Source of the DNA: Ophiura sarsii | Taxonomy: Eukaryota; Echinodermata; Ophiuroidea; Amphilepidida; Ophiuridae | Direction of reading: 5' to 3' | Length of the DNA stretch: 64,000 nucleotides | Assembly: GCA_035610835.1 (NCBI GenBank) | Contig: CM069446.1 | Span: 48,585,625-48,649,624 of the forward strand | Notes under the pieces: model-generated | Told to the model about the DNA's origin: nothing | Databases searched by the model: none | What the model saw: the letters and a program-made list of their open reading frames with translations, nothing else | Position numbers and translations under genes: made by a program | Shown: piece by piece, positions 23,590 through 35,822 of the stretch | Layout: each line of letters begins with the position of its first letter | Position numbering within the stretch: position 1 is the first letter of the stretch

Positions 23590-26500
23590 GTTTCATTCTC
23601 ATATAGGCCTTTATGGTGATGAGTCTTTATTTGAAGATATTGCCAATATTACCACTTTACCTTGCCACTACTTGGATCTTGGATGGTGTAAACCTCCAAA
23701 TACTCGTACAGAGTTTTGACTGGAGGTGCGACGTGGGGGGGGGGGGGGGGGTTAATTGGTGGAACGGAGAGGGCGGGAAAGGGCAGTTCTAAACTTGGAC
23801 GGGTCAGTGTTTTCAACCATTTCGGGTGAGAGTTTGTTCCAGTCTTTGATGGTCCTCATGAAGAATGAGTTGGCGTATGTGTCTGTTCTTGGATGCTTTT
23901 GTTGGAATTGCTGCGTGTGGCCTCGTCTGTTTCTTGATGTCTTCGGTGTGGTGTAGTCTTCGTGATTTATGTCTATCTGCCCGTTGATCATCTTATGAAG
24001 GCAGGCGAGTCTGTGTTTTTTGCGTCTGTCTTTAAGTGGAGACCATTTGAGTGTGTCTAGGACTTTGGTGATGCTTGTGTCTTCCCCATAGGTGTTTGTG
24101 ACGAATCTTGCTGCGCGCCGTTGGACTTTTTCAATGTCTTCAATGTTCTTTTTGGTATGAGGATCCCATGCAGCAGTGGCGTAGTCCAGGTGTGGGCGTA
24201 CAAGGGTGTGGTACAACTTCTCTTTGATTGAGGGGGTGGTATGATAGAAGTTGCGTTTGACAAAGTTGAGCACTCGCGTTGCCTTTGCAGTTGCATTCTC
24301 AGTTTGACGATTCCATCGGAGATCTCTCTGCAGGTAGATACCGAGATACTTTGTGTGGTTCGTCTCTTCGAGAGTTGTGTCGAGCATTTTGTACTGTGTA
24401 GCTTTTGGATTTCTGTCCCTGGTGACACGCATGGTGTTGCATTTGGCTGGGTTGAACTTCATGCCCCATTTATGTGACCATTCAACCATCTGGTCAAGGT
24501 CCTTTTGAAGTTGTAATTCGTCTTCAGGCGAGTTGATCGTGTTGTAGACAAGGCAATCGTCGGCGAATAGTCTGGTACAGCTCTTGACATTTTCGTGGAT
24601 GTCGTTTATTAGGACAAGGAAGAGATGAGGTCCTAACACCGTTCCTTGTGGGGCACCGCTGAGGACAGGCTTCCAGTCGGATGACTCGCCATTTACCATA
24701 ACTCTTTGTCTTTTTGTCAGGAAGGAGCGAATCCATTTGAGTGGTTTGTTCCTGATGCCGTAGAAGTCGAGCTTAAGTAAAAGGCGTTCGTGTGGCATGA
24801 CGTCGAAAGCAGTGGCGTACCGACCGGGGGGGCAGGGGGGGCAAGTTGCCCCCCCCCCCCCCTGGCTCCAAATACCGGGACGCTAAATTCCCAAGACAGG
24901 GTCGCTCAATTTTCATAATGAAAAAAAATACGGCCTAAAACACTGAAGAATTGGCATTATTTGTTAACTATTGTGCTTTTTTGAGTCCAAAATTTTGTGA
25001 CCGCGCGAAATTTTGTGACTGTGCGAAATTTTGTGACTGTGCTAAATTTTGTGACTATGCGAAATTTTTTGACCGTGCAATTTTTTTTGACCCTACCCCC
25101 CCTTCCTAAAGGCATGTTGGTTGTCTGCCAAAATCTTGTGCTTTGACAGATGACGCATGATCTGGCTGTCAATGATATGCTCAAGCAGTTTGCAGCAATT
25201 ACTTGTCAACGACACCGGCCTGTAGTTAGCCGGACTCGTAGTAGCGCCTTTTTTGTATATTGGACTAATGTTGGCTTTTCTCCAATCCAGTGGTAGGTCG
25301 CCTGTGTCCAGGGATTGTTGGAATATAAACTGGAGGATTGGTGCTACATTGTAGTTCCTTCGCTGCGAGTTTAAGTATTTGATTTGGTATGTTGTCTGGT
25401 CCAACTGCCTTGGATGTATTTATGTTCATCAAGAGCTTCTCTACGCCTTCTGTGGTGATGTCGAAGTCGGGCATACTTGGAAATTTATCCTGTTGTAGTT
25501 TTGGCATCGACTCTGGGTCAGCATTCTCTCTGGTGAAGACGCTCTGGAATTGGTCAGCTAGAGCCTGTGCTTTGCCTTTGTCATCTGAGATGAGTTTGCC
25601 ATCTACTTTTAAGGGTTGTACGCCGGTGTTGTCCTTTCTTCGTGACTTTACATATCGCCAGAAATCCTGTGGTTTATCCGATTCGATGATCGTTTTAACA
25701 TGAAGTCTGTGGGCTAGGCGAATGGTCTTGTCAATCACTTTCCTGGCACTGCAGAATTTATTCCAGGCAGTTTTCTTCCCAGATTTGTTTGCTTTTGTGT
25801 AGAGCTTTTCCTTCTTACTACAAAGGCGTTTGAGTTTATGCGTGAACCATGGTGCTTTCAGTCTCCCTTTGAAGAGTTTGTGAGGTACTAATTCGGTGAC
25901 AACCTTTTTTTAGTTCATCCCTGAACCATAGCCAGTTTTTCTCGACAGACATGTTTTTGGGATCACGGGCGAAGAAGTCTTTCTCTAAACATGCGGCTTT
26001 TTCCTTAATTTTGTCATCATCTGCTTTTCGCCAGAGAGGGACGTTGCGTGGAGGTTTCCTCCGGATCCATGTTTTTATTGAGACATTTGCTTGAACTATG
26101 CAGTGGTCACTCATGCCTTCGTATGGATGCACGTTGCTGGTAAGAGATGGGTGAGTGGTAAAAAAGAGAAGATCAAGGGTGTTTTCTGTACCGTTAGTGT
26201 CACGTCTCGTCGGGAAGGTCACCATTTGTGTAAGGAAGTTGTCATTTGCAGCTTGAAGAAGAGTGTTTTGTAGTACACCTTTAGGTACGATGTCTTCTGG
26301 TTTCAACCAATCCAAACCTGGTACATTGAAGTCACCACCAAGGAGGATGAAGGGTGATCTATTGGACTGGTTGATTTTAGTTAAACTCTCTCCAAGCTGT
26401 TTTATCGGGGTAGTGTCGTGATTTGGCGGTCTGTATAGTCCTCCAATGAGAATGTTTTGTTTTTGTAGTGTAGCTTGGCACCAAAGAAGCTCGGACTCGT

Positions 26501-26950
26501 TGTCGGAGAGATCGACCCTCTGGAAGCATGGTACATGTATGTCTTTATCAATGGCTATGAAGACACCACCTCCATGGGTGTTTCTGTCTTTTCTGAAGAC
26601 TTGAAGATAAGCAGGAAAAACCTCTGAATTTAGGATGTCTTCATCTAGCCAGGATTCAGTTCCTATGATTATGTCTGGTTTTTCAGTCTCAATGAATGCT
26701 TCAAGTAGCGAGGATTTACCACGGACGCTCCTGAAGTTAATGACTGATACTTTAAGATACGGTTTGGTTTTACGTGCTGCCGGTTTCTTAGGTTTGGTTG
26801 AATTTGCAGGACTTGGTTTACTCTTCGACTTACTGTTGCTTTTGACTTTTGTTGTTTGGTGGGGGAATTGAACAGTTGTTATCTGGACGTGAAGTTTTGT
26901 TGGGCCGAGTCATAGTGTTTTGAGACGCTTGGCTCGATTTTACAGACTTC
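23590..26950 (-). mobile_element. Jockey/CR1-group LINE, endonuclease plus reverse transcriptase, damaged
   Basis: Reading from about 26.91 kb leftwards: the apurinic-type endonuclease shows VINFRSVRGK, IIIGTESWLDED, FILLGGDFNVPGLDW and a MSDHCIV block. The RT follows with AVGPDNIPNQILK, ANYRPVSLTSNCCKLLEHII, SGAPQGTVLGPHLFLVLIND and the catalytic LFADDCLVYN. The C-terminal part ends at a stop at 23752 and a short 3' UTR. The frame is broken by shifts (for example near 25.4 and 26.8 kb). Unrelated DNA at 24810-25100 removes the segment just before the AFDVMPHERLLLKLD block. It cannot be active. An ORF1 was not identified with confidence; a short frame at 26983-27171 may be part of it. Confidence 0.88.
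24810..25100 (-). mobile_element. Partial hAT-like element inserted in the LINE
   Basis: The segment begins CAGTGGCGTACCGACC followed by G-rich and C-rich tracts; CAGTGGCGTA is a common hAT terminus in marine invertebrates. Its other end lacks a matching terminus. An 18-bp tandem repeat based on AAATTTTGTGACTGTGCG (about 5 copies) fills 24989-25090. The LINE sequence on both sides resumes after a gap of about 35 codons. Confidence 0.6.
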
Positions 26951-29416
26951 TTAACTATTGTCCATTCGTCGTTTTAGATCTCTTAACAATTAATAGGAGT
27001 AACCAGCTTTTTCACTTTGGCAGTGGTACATTTCCAAGTGTTGTCCGTTCTTCTTATAATTTTAATTGGAGTCAGTCTTGGTTTAGGTTTGTCAAAAATT
27101 GATTTCAGTAGTGATTCGATTGAGTCTGATTCACCCTCGTCGGATGATGAAGACAAGCATTCAAACTGCAATACTAAGAGTCATATTTTAATTTAAGCTT
27201 ACTTGATTTGATCATCACATGTGTCGATCAGCAGCTGGTGCCGATCCTCACGGGTCAAAGGTCAGATATCAGCTGAAACAACATCATCTCGCTTGTCTGA
27301 TGCAAATGTCCAAACACGCACAGATTTGAAACAACACAGAGATCGTCGGCTACTAAAGATGAGTTTCAAGACTGCCCGTAAGGGCCGTAACCAAGGAAGG
27401 AGCGTCATTAAATGTCCCGCGGCACCGATCGACCCCAGACAAATCCTGAACTTTTCACAAATAACTCTGCTTAAATGTGTCAAAATGTAGGCTTCTGCAG
27501 GTAGATATTCACTCGATCGGTCGGGTAAGTCGGGCTACTGCACAGTTCATGCCTAGTTAAATAAATAGATCTATAGGAATCGAATTAAAAATTAAAATTA
27601 AGCTTTTATTTTTTATCTTGAAATGAAAGACACAAGTTTAAAAAATAAAATAAATTTAAGCTTCCTAATCCTTGTTTGACCTTGATTGACATACATGACA
27701 ATTATACATAGGCCAATGGCATGAATAATGGCTTTACTATCGTTTTCAAGGGGACTTGAACCAACGATTCGATTCTGTGCTTTGATGAAAAACTCCTAAC
27801 CACTCGGCCACCTTGAGTTGACCTCCCTTACTACATGTACTAACTAAGCCAGGCAAAGGACAGGTCAAAAGGGCCTTTATTTAGATTAGTTAGTATAATC
27901 AGGGAGGTGTCAATTCTATAATCAAAACAAAAATTTGTCAATCACTGCGTCACGATCCGAGCGCTCGCAATCATTACAAAGGTTGAGTGTGTCCTTGCAT
28001 GCAGTGCGTTCCAAAACAGCCTCAACATGGCGTGGGGTCTTGAAGGCTGTTAGTGTAAGGTTAGGGCTGCGATTGGTCAATTACTTATTTGCTTACAAGA
28101 ATGTCACATTTATGTACGGTTTTAATGCGCCCTTGCCATCGCGAATGACGCAGTTATGCACGATATGCACCAGTCGCATGGGACGCTGGGGAAACGTATA
28201 CGCTATGATCGACAATTTTTTGTTTTGATTAAAATAGCACTACTATGTATACATACTTGAGGTCCTCATTTTGGTTGTACCGCCAGTTGTGCACGTTCAG
28301 TCTAGTGTGCAATACTACTATTTTATTTGTGTAGCAATTCCAAATATTGTGTACCATTTCATCACATTTGTATGCGATACAATTGGGAAATTGATTAGCA
28401 ATTCTTTAAAATTGTGTAGCATTTCGCTATGCGATACCGGATATATTGCACACTGTGCGGCGTGTTTGTAAGTTGTAATCGTTAGTGTCTGTTCCTCATC
28501 AAACAAGTATTCTAGCAGACTACTCTACTCAATACAATTGCAATGCATTTGTATTATTAGGCCAAGTAGGCCTAACACAAATTACGTGTTTCACATCCCC
28601 ACCCGCACTGATTTTTGAGGCCGCTCCAATATTGTTGTTATTTGTTATATTCAAAAAAGCCTTCAAAATCATACCTGTCTTTGTTGTGTACTGTATGAGT
28701 GTACCTCAGCTAAGGAAGAGCATGTTTTCTCCAAAACCTGGGCGAAAAATGTTCCTTGTATGGTTGTAACTGTTTAAGTTGTTCTACTTAAAGGGGTATT
28801 GAAAGATGTATAATCTATAATACTAAATGAGCAAATAACATAAAGATAATCATCAACATAGCCCAAATCCAAAATGTCATACAATTCCGACATCGCCTTC
28901 ATGCAAAATAAGCAAATAACAGCACTTCCGGGTTGAGATTTGCCGCGAAAGTATGCATGTAAAACGATCGCATAACTTCCGAATTCAGAACCTAGTTTCG
29001 ATATATGATCATATCGAAACGAAGAAAATCATGAAATTTTATATGATAAACGGCAAATGTTGTTAACTGTTTCAGATGGTAGTAGTATTATGCCTAAGTA
29101 TTAGTTACTTTGAGGCAAAAAAACTTATTTCCAGGATAATTGAGGGCGGACTCCTTTAATTCTTTTAAATTGTTGCTGCGAATTATATTTGATTTAACTC
29201 CTAATAAATAGATAATCCACTCGTTCACCCACTTGAACTCGAAGAAAGTCAATGATGATGGCAAGATATTATTTTGTATATCCAACAAAATTGCAAATTA
29301 AAAACAGGAATTTTTCTGAAACCTTTCCTTGGCAGTATTAAATCTTGCTAATTGTGAACAATGGTCATAATAGATCTGTTTTAAATTTTAAATGTATTTT
29401 ATTTTTAAACTTTCAG
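26951..29416. other. Intergenic DNA between the LINE and the MATCAP-family gene
   Basis: A tRNA-like sequence lies at 27746-27817. A short perfect palindrome, TTTCGATATATGATCATATC and complement, lies near 28995. Non-coding 5' exons of the MATCAP-family gene could be here but none can be recognised from sequence alone. Confidence 0.4.
27746..27817 (-). other. tRNA-Ser/Leu-like sequence, pseudogene or SINE head
   Basis: On the minus strand it begins TCAAGGTGGCCGAGTGGTTA, a strong A box, and ends GGTTCAAGTCCCCTTGA, a strong B box. The acceptor ends TCAAGG and CCTTGA pair. The anticodon arm and variable loop do not fold convincingly, so it may be a pseudo-tRNA or a tRNA-derived SINE head. Confidence 0.5.
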
Positions 29417-29489
29417 ATGGGTATGGGTTCTTCTATGGTATGGGTCACAACAACAACATAATTGAAAAAGAAAAAAATAAGTCAGTAAA

Positions 29490-30825
29490 ATGAAACGAAA
29501 AAAATCCAAAAAATCTACAAGTGCCAATCAACAGAAGAAGATTGTCTTTCGCAATTTTGAAGAGACACCAAATAAGTTCACATCAAAAATAGACCCTATT
29601 AACCTAGAAGAGCAAAAGGAGCGCTTTCTGCATCATGGCATCACCCCACAATTTCAATTTAAAACTGACCCCGAGAACATCATGGGCATCTCAAACTCAC
29701 TCAAAGGTCAGATCAGATTTGAACACCTGACGGAGGCAACAAGAATCCTCGAGAAAGTGCGCATCAAATTTGGATGCGGCGATAGGTTCGTGGAAGAGGC
29801 ATACGGCAAGTCGATCGGGTGTGAGCACGCGTCTGCCGTGGTGGCAAAGTACATGCGGGACAACGGTGCAGAGGGCATGCTTTCTGTGAGCTGGAGTAAA
29901 GATCTGTCTTGCAGGTAATTATTCATAAGGCAACAAATCGGTCAGGTTATTTTAGTTTTTAAAAAAAAATTACCTAAAATGTCACCGAAATCTGCAAAAA
30001 TATGTTTGAAAGATTTGTGGAAAAGATTTTTCGACAGATTTTTGGCCAAAAAATGGCTGATTTTACGTTATTTGAGAAAAAAATTATTTAATTATAAAAT
30101 CCTCGCCTTATGGTTTAACAGTTCAATCCGCAGTCTCCTTGAGAATGAGAAATCAATGTATATCAGACTGAACCCAATCTATGGTTCAGTCTTTTCTTTC
30201 AAGAACAGCTGCTATATCAAAACAAACAACTGGTCGATCAGAGCGTCGTGATATGAGCGCTCACGTTCATCCAAAGGTTTAACGTGGTCTGGCGACGCAC
30301 TGCATTCCAAAAACAACAGCCGCGCAACGCCGTCGTAAGCATCAATTCTCTTAAAACATGAGGTGGGACTTGGTCTGCTTGAATTGTCAAAGAATGCAAT
30401 AATAAGTTTGTGTGTAATGTTAAACTTAACAGTTATTTTGTACCCATTTTAATACAGTGGTCGCATCAGTTGGTATGGTCCCTGCACTCGGTTCAACAAA
30501 CCTGAAGCCAGGAAATATTCCTTGTGGTTGAAGAACGCCGTCGACAATGCCTTCTTACGAGAGAGGGGAATCAAATGCTTAGCGGACCACGAGATTGGAA
30601 CACACTTTGTATCCCTTTGATTGTAAAACTATTTGGTAGTTTTAGGTTGATTATAGGGTTAAAAATAGAAGATGGGGCACAAACGTTTGCTTTGGGTCGA
30701 CTATTGATTTCATGACTCTTTAAATATAAACTTTGATTAATCCATTTGGAAGATTTCTATTGAAGTCGAGATCAAGTTTTATTGTGGCTGCATGACCTGT
30801 TGCACAAGGACTGTTTCAGTTACCC

Positions 30826-30856
<31 letters not shown>

Positions 30857-33800
30857 TCGTGTATAAGTTGTAATCATCCTTGTGAACAGGGTCCTCATTA
30901 GGTGTTTAGCAGTGCAAAATGCTCCTCAATCCTCATATTTTGCTACACAATTTTGGAAATGTAAAGCAATTAACTGCAGCTCATCAAGCAGGTTTTGCTA
31001 TACAAAATAAAATCCTTAATGCAGACCCGCTTGTGAATCCACTCTAAAAAGTACCCTTAACGCGGATTCTCAAAGAAGGAGAAAAAAAGGATTATAGCTC
31101 ACGAATCATACTCATAGCAAAGGATAGGTCCTTAAGAGAGTTTAGAATGAAATGAACGTATGAGGTAATTGTGTGATTCAGTTTTTAGAATGACACATGA
31201 CTATATCAGCCCAAGCAACCCTTAGTGCGGATTCATGTTGAAAAAGACACCCTTAATTATTCTCTGAAATTGGCGACTTTGATCACCCTTAGCACTGGGA
31301 CGGCGTTGTGATTGAAAAAAGCACCCTTATTCACCGTTTTTGTTCACACAGATGATTACAACATTATACCGGACTGCCCCCATGTTCATTTAAGTTATTT
31401 AAGACTGTTTGGGGAAGACTGCAAACAAACAATTGTACATGTAGATTTCTTAGGTTTCCTCTGGCCCCTCGATGAAGAATTACAAACCCAAATTAAAAAT
31501 ACCCAACCTGCCTATCTAACAGTGTTTCTGATTGGATAATAACAAAATATACTCATTTCCTGCCTATCTAACAGTGTTTCTGATTGGATAATTACAAAAT
31601 ATACTCATTTGAATATCCAATTAAAATTACAGCTTCTATAATATTTCATGTCAATATTTATCAGGGATACAATTCACAATGTCTTTGATTGGTGCAACAA
31701 ATGATGTATCCATCTCTCTGACCAATCAGCAGATAGTTCTCACTCAAGGGGTTCAAGCCTCAAAACAGTTGCATTTCTTGACTTCAACTTGTTCTGCACA
31801 GTTCCGCACTTTAAACGATGGCCTCCAGCCGTGGTACTCCGACCGTCATCGTTTCGGTTTGAGAGGACAAAAATCACAGACCTTGCTAGAAACGGAGGAA
31901 GGACTGGCTGCCATTAACACAACACTGCAAGCTAACAACAAGCTATTGTTTTCACCAGCTTTGACTTACTGTAAGTAAAATGATGGTCAGTTCCCTGCGG
32001 GGGCACTTAGTGGATACGAGGTCACAGGGATGTGCCGCCATATAGGGTCCCATTTTTTACCCATCTGGTAAATGAATGATGGTAACCAATCTCAACAGAC
32101 AGACTCATGCCCCCCTCCTCTCTAACACCACTGGTTCAATACAGACAGACTCATGCCCCCTCCTCTCTAACACCACTGGTTCAATACAGACAGACTCATG
32201 CCCCCTCCTCTCTAACACCACTGGTTCAATACAGACAGACTCATGCCCCCTCCTCTCTAACACCACTGGTTCAATACAGACAGACTCATGCCCCCTCCTC
32301 TCTAACACCACTGGTTCAATACAGACAGACTCATGCCCCCTCCTCTCTAACACCACTGGTTCAACACAGACAGACTCATGCCCCCTCCTCTCTAACACCA
32401 CTGGTTCAATACAGACAGACTCATGCCCCCTCCTCTCTAACACCACTGGTTCAATACAGACAGACTCATGCCCCCTCCTCTCTAACACCACTGGTTCAAT
32501 ACAGACAGACTCATGCCCCCTCCTCTCTAACACCACTGGTTCAATACAGACAGACTCATGCCCCCTCCTCTCTAACACCACTGGTTCAATACAGACAGAC
32601 TCATGCCCCCTCCTCTCTAACACCACTGGTTCAATACAGACAGACTCATGCCCCCTCCTCTCTAACACCACTGGTTCAATACAGACAGACTCATGCCCCC
32701 TCCTCTCTAACACCACTGGTTCAATACAGACAGACTCATGCCCCCTCCTCTCTAACACCACTGGTTCAATACAGACAGACTCATGCCCCCTCCTCTCTAA
32801 CACCACTGGTTCAATACATTCATCACCACTCATCATCCCAATGCGGCGGCAATTATATCCATTTTTGGGTGACAAAACAGAATAAAACGTAATCATCTTA
32901 ATTGACTCTACAGACACAGCATGCAAGGCGACCGAGATGAGTTTCCAAGAATTGTATGACCATCTGGAGGTGTACATCCGGGATTGCAATCTACGTTGGA
33001 AGTACGTGATGCGAGTCAAGCGTGGTATACAAGACACAAATGATGTAGGCGGTTATGGCAAGGACCAGTGCTATTTTTCAGGTAGGCATAATTTAACCCA
33101 TAGTTCAGGGTTAAAATGTTGTGTACATTTAGCTGTGAGAATATCCCTTTAGATTCTTGCAACATATAATTTACAAGAATGTTTAGATTTTTCCTCCATT
33201 TAATTTCCATTTAATTTTACTTTCAATCAATCAATCTTTTTTGAATGAATAAATTGACTGTAATATCAACCTGGTTTCAAAAATGTCAAAATTATTGAAT
33301 TTCATCACCATATTTGGAATCACCATGAGAAATGCATTGAAATAAGTACAAACATGCCTAGTATTGGTTTAGTAATTCTTGAGATTGGCTTTGTATGTTA
33401 GCAAAGGTGTCTGAAAAATATTTGTATGTGATAAAAGCCAATGGCAGCGTGAAGAGTGTTAATAACTCTTCCTGATTCTTTCTACAACCAACAGGTGCAG
33501 TGAACATACTACGCAATATTGACAAGATTGACTTCACTCTTCTCTACTCCGGAAAAGTGTGCATAGACGAGCTCCCTCGTGTGAAACGTCTCGCCAGGCT
33601 GGACTGCCTCAAACTCCCTCACTTCATGCGCGACCAGGAGGAGTATCGGAAGAAGCTCCACCACGTCGCCGCCGTCAACAATCTGCTACCAAAGACCGCC
33701 GTCAAGAAGTCGACGAGATCGAAAGGTGGTGCCAGACGTCATTCTTCGCATCATACCGTTAGCTCGAGTAAACGCTCAGGGAAAAGTTCAAAGGGCAGTC

Positions 33801-34468
33801 GTGGTGGTGATGTGGGAGCCATTGCCAAGGATACCACCACATCACAACTTAGTCATGTGCAATCATTGTTCATCAACTCCGATGATGAATGCGACCCGAT
33901 CAGTATTAACCGGGATTACATGGGCGCTAGTAGTAGCGTGACGGCAGCGAGAAGAAATCCAGCCGTGGTGGACTACAGCTACAGTCCGTCCGTCACAACA
34001 GCATCTCACATGGACAGCATCTGGATTCCCTTGGAGGACCAGTACAGTACTAGAACGAGTGGTGGAGCAGATGATATACAGTCAGTTGTCAGTTTAAAAT
34101 CCCAAAGCAATAAGCCATCCTATGTCATGGACGATAGCCACTTAGCAGTTAGCCAATCAGTTGCCCATGCAAAGTCCCATAGTAATAATCACCACTCTTC
34201 ATCAAGCACTGAGTACAGACGATCAAATTTACGATCGCCGTCACAATCGGCTTCTGCATATACATGGCAATCCACAAGAACGCCCTCGCCCTCACCAGCA
34301 CCCTTTACTTTTCAGGAAGATCTAGGGCCAGGGGGCCATGAAAGTCCAATTCCTTATTCTCCGGCGAGGTGGCTACGACGTCGGAAAAAGACCGTACCCA
34401 ATGTGCTAGCAAGGAATCAGGACAGTAAAGAGGAAGAACTCCGTCCTATATCTATATCAAAGTTCTAG
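29490..34468 (+). CDS. MATCAP-family tubulin tyrosine carboxypeptidase (KIAA0895/KIAA0895L-like), 5 coding exons
   Basis: Coding exons: 29490-29914, 30458-30608, 31802-31970, 32914-33081 and 33495-34468. Phases join to 628 codons plus stop. An acceptor at 29415-29416 suggests that the first coding exon starts with 5' UTR at 29417. The DUF1704 domain runs from about residue 40 to 390. The zinc-binding HExxxH motif is present as DHEIGTHF, ending exactly at the exon 2 donor. The EEGLA segment carrying the third ligand Glu lies in exon 3 (ETEEGLAAI). Exon 4 reads RWKYVMRVKRG and exon 5 PRVKRLARLDCLKLPHFMRD. Human MATCAP1 removes the C-terminal tyrosine from alpha-tubulin, and the conserved catalytic residues imply the same activity. 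After the domain the protein has a roughly 230-residue Ser/Arg/His-rich low-complexity tail, longer than I recall for the human proteins. I leave the symbol blank because vertebrates have two paralogues. Confidence 0.92.
30826..30853 (+). repeat. G homopolymer, 28 bp
   Basis: A run of 28 G in intron 2 of the MATCAP-family gene, about 220 bp after the donor of exon 2. Exact length is uncertain in any assembly. Confidence 0.8.
31509..31612. repeat. 52-bp direct tandem duplication
   Basis: Two almost identical 52-bp units start TGCCTATCTAACAGTGTTTC. They lie in intron 2 of the MATCAP-family gene, about 190 bp before exon 3. Confidence 0.85.
32097..32816. repeat. 45-bp minisatellite, 16 near-identical copies, in an intron
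   Basis: Each 45-bp unit contains CAGACAGACTCATGCCCCCT and CTAACACCACTGGTTCAA. Sixteen copies fill the middle of intron 3 (31971-32913) of the MATCAP-family gene. Only one copy has a visible substitution (TCAACACAG near 32361), and the first has one extra C. The unit length is a multiple of three and the consensus lacks stops in several frames on both strands. This creates long artificial open frames, including one of 310 codons on the minus strand; none shows start context or splice evidence of real translation. Confidence 0.95.
33266..33462 (-). mobile_element. AACACTTTCC-type TTAA MITE, partial, intron 4 of the MATCAP-family gene
   Basis: Read on the minus strand it matches the copies at 36495-36741 and 62593-62815 through words such as ATGCATTTCTCATG and TAGGCATGTTTGT (here as their complements). 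It ends AGAGTGTTAA at 33462, only about 30 bp before the exon 5 acceptor. Confidence 0.7.
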
Positions 34469-34516
34469 CTGAATAAATGATCGATGACCAAGACTCTTAA
34501 ACAGATTGAGCACATT

Positions 34517-34564
<48 letters not shown>

Positions 34565-35030
34565 AAACCAGAAAAGGAAATAGTCATCAATATATCACCA
34601 TCAGTATTATATATATTTATTCATATCAAGTGATTCCTAAAGATCATGTTTTTTACCTCTTAATAAAAATAGATCATGAATTTGCTGACCAAATTATTCT
34701 TTATATTAATACATTCTAAATAATGTTCTAATTCTAAATATTGTACATTGGGTGACTACCTTTTTCAAATCCTATTTTCATTCTTGGCAAAACAAATAAT
34801 GCTCTCAGCCACCTCTTGTGCCAAGAATTGATTATTTTCATGTAGGCTAAATTTTGGAGATATTGGGCCGTATTCTCGTACTTTAATAACACGAACTCAC
34901 ATACTCATGCGCGCAGGCTTCTGAGACGAACCTTTTTCTTTTTTTTGCCTTACAAGACAACATGTGATGACAGACTTACTCTGACTTACAATCCCATGAA
35001 TATGCTGTGCAATGAAAAGCCCTCTTCACT
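34469..35030. other. Presumed 3' UTR and downstream region of the MATCAP-family gene
   Basis: AATAAA occurs at 34472-34477, right after the stop, and at 34662-34667; the second is the more plausible cleavage signal. A 42-base G run lies between them. Confidence 0.45.
34520..34561 (+). repeat. G homopolymer, 42 bp
   Basis: An unbroken run of 42 G beginning 52 bp after the stop of the MATCAP-family gene. If transcribed it would lie in the 3' UTR and could form G-quadruplexes. True length is uncertain. Confidence 0.8.
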
Positions 35031-35039
35031 ACAACATAT

Positions 35040-35180
35040 GAAGGTGTAGATTTGGACAGTGTGTTCTATTGGGTGCTCGGCCACACTGTGTCAAATGCCT
35101 TTCGGAAGTCCAAGAAAGCCATATTCATGTATGTAGGTTCTACCATCATCACGCCGACTCGCCTCTCTTTTTTTCAAGGT
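35040..35180 (-). mobile_element. LINE reverse transcriptase fragment
   Basis: Minus-strand translation gives NMAFLDFRKAFDTVW, the RT palm motif A with its catalytic Asp. Frames on either side are lost, so this is a short dead fragment. Confidence 0.65.
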
Positions 35181-35332
35181 GTGGAGAAGCTTAAAAAGAA
35201 CACACAATATTATAGTACACTACACACTGTCCAAAACGACACGTTCATAAGTTGGTTTAGGGGTAAACAGTAAGCCTTGAATCATACAAATGATAATTGG
35301 AAAGTCAGGGTCTATTTCAACTTTTTAAAGTC

Positions 35333-35822
35333 TTAAGGGGGCTGTGCACCTTCGTATAGCCTCCGTAAAACTGCCGTAACTTCTTCATTATTCATTTAAT
35401 CTAGATAAAAGTATACATTTTTTTGCAGGAAAGGGTTCAATGAATCCAACTATGATCATGAAATTGCTCAAAAACATGTTTTTTTACCTCCAAAATCGTG
35501 AAAATCACCATTTCTTGGCACTTTTTGGTCTCTAATTCAAATAATAATAAATATTTAAAAAATAAAAAAACGATTCCTAGGGAATTGTATGAGGAATATA
35601 ATAAAACTAGTATGACAAAATTTGACAAAATATATTTTGAGTTATCTTTGCAGAACCTAAAATGGGGCACAAAACGTGTTTTTTATAATTTTTTCCAAAA
35701 TGGTCAATTTCATGATCATGGTTGGATTCATTGAACCCTTTCCTGCAAAAAAATGTATACTTTTATATAGATTAAATGAATAATGAAGAAGTTACGGCAG
35801 TTTTACGGAGGCTGTACCTTAA
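35333..35822. mobile_element. TTAA-flanked foldback element, 490 bp
   Basis: Inverted arms of about 135 bp share GCCTCCGTAAAACTGCCGTA and a block containing TTGCAGGAAAGGGTTCAATG or its complement. The outer bases are TTAAGG and CCTTAA. The loop is about 200 bp. Confidence 0.75.

Noticed and set aside
27262..27490. Open frames on both strands at 27.2-27.5 kb as a small gene
   Set aside because: No recognisable domain, splice context or conserved motif; possibly LINE 5' sequence, but unsupported.
32097..32816. CRISPR-like array
   Set aside because: The units are directly contiguous with no variable spacers, in an animal intron; it is a minisatellite.
32076..33037. Long open frames (about 260-310 codons) on both strands over the minisatellite, looking like repeat proteins
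   Set aside because: They arise from a stop-free 45-bp unit inside an intron whose flanking exons join perfectly without it; no signal or splice evidence supports translation.
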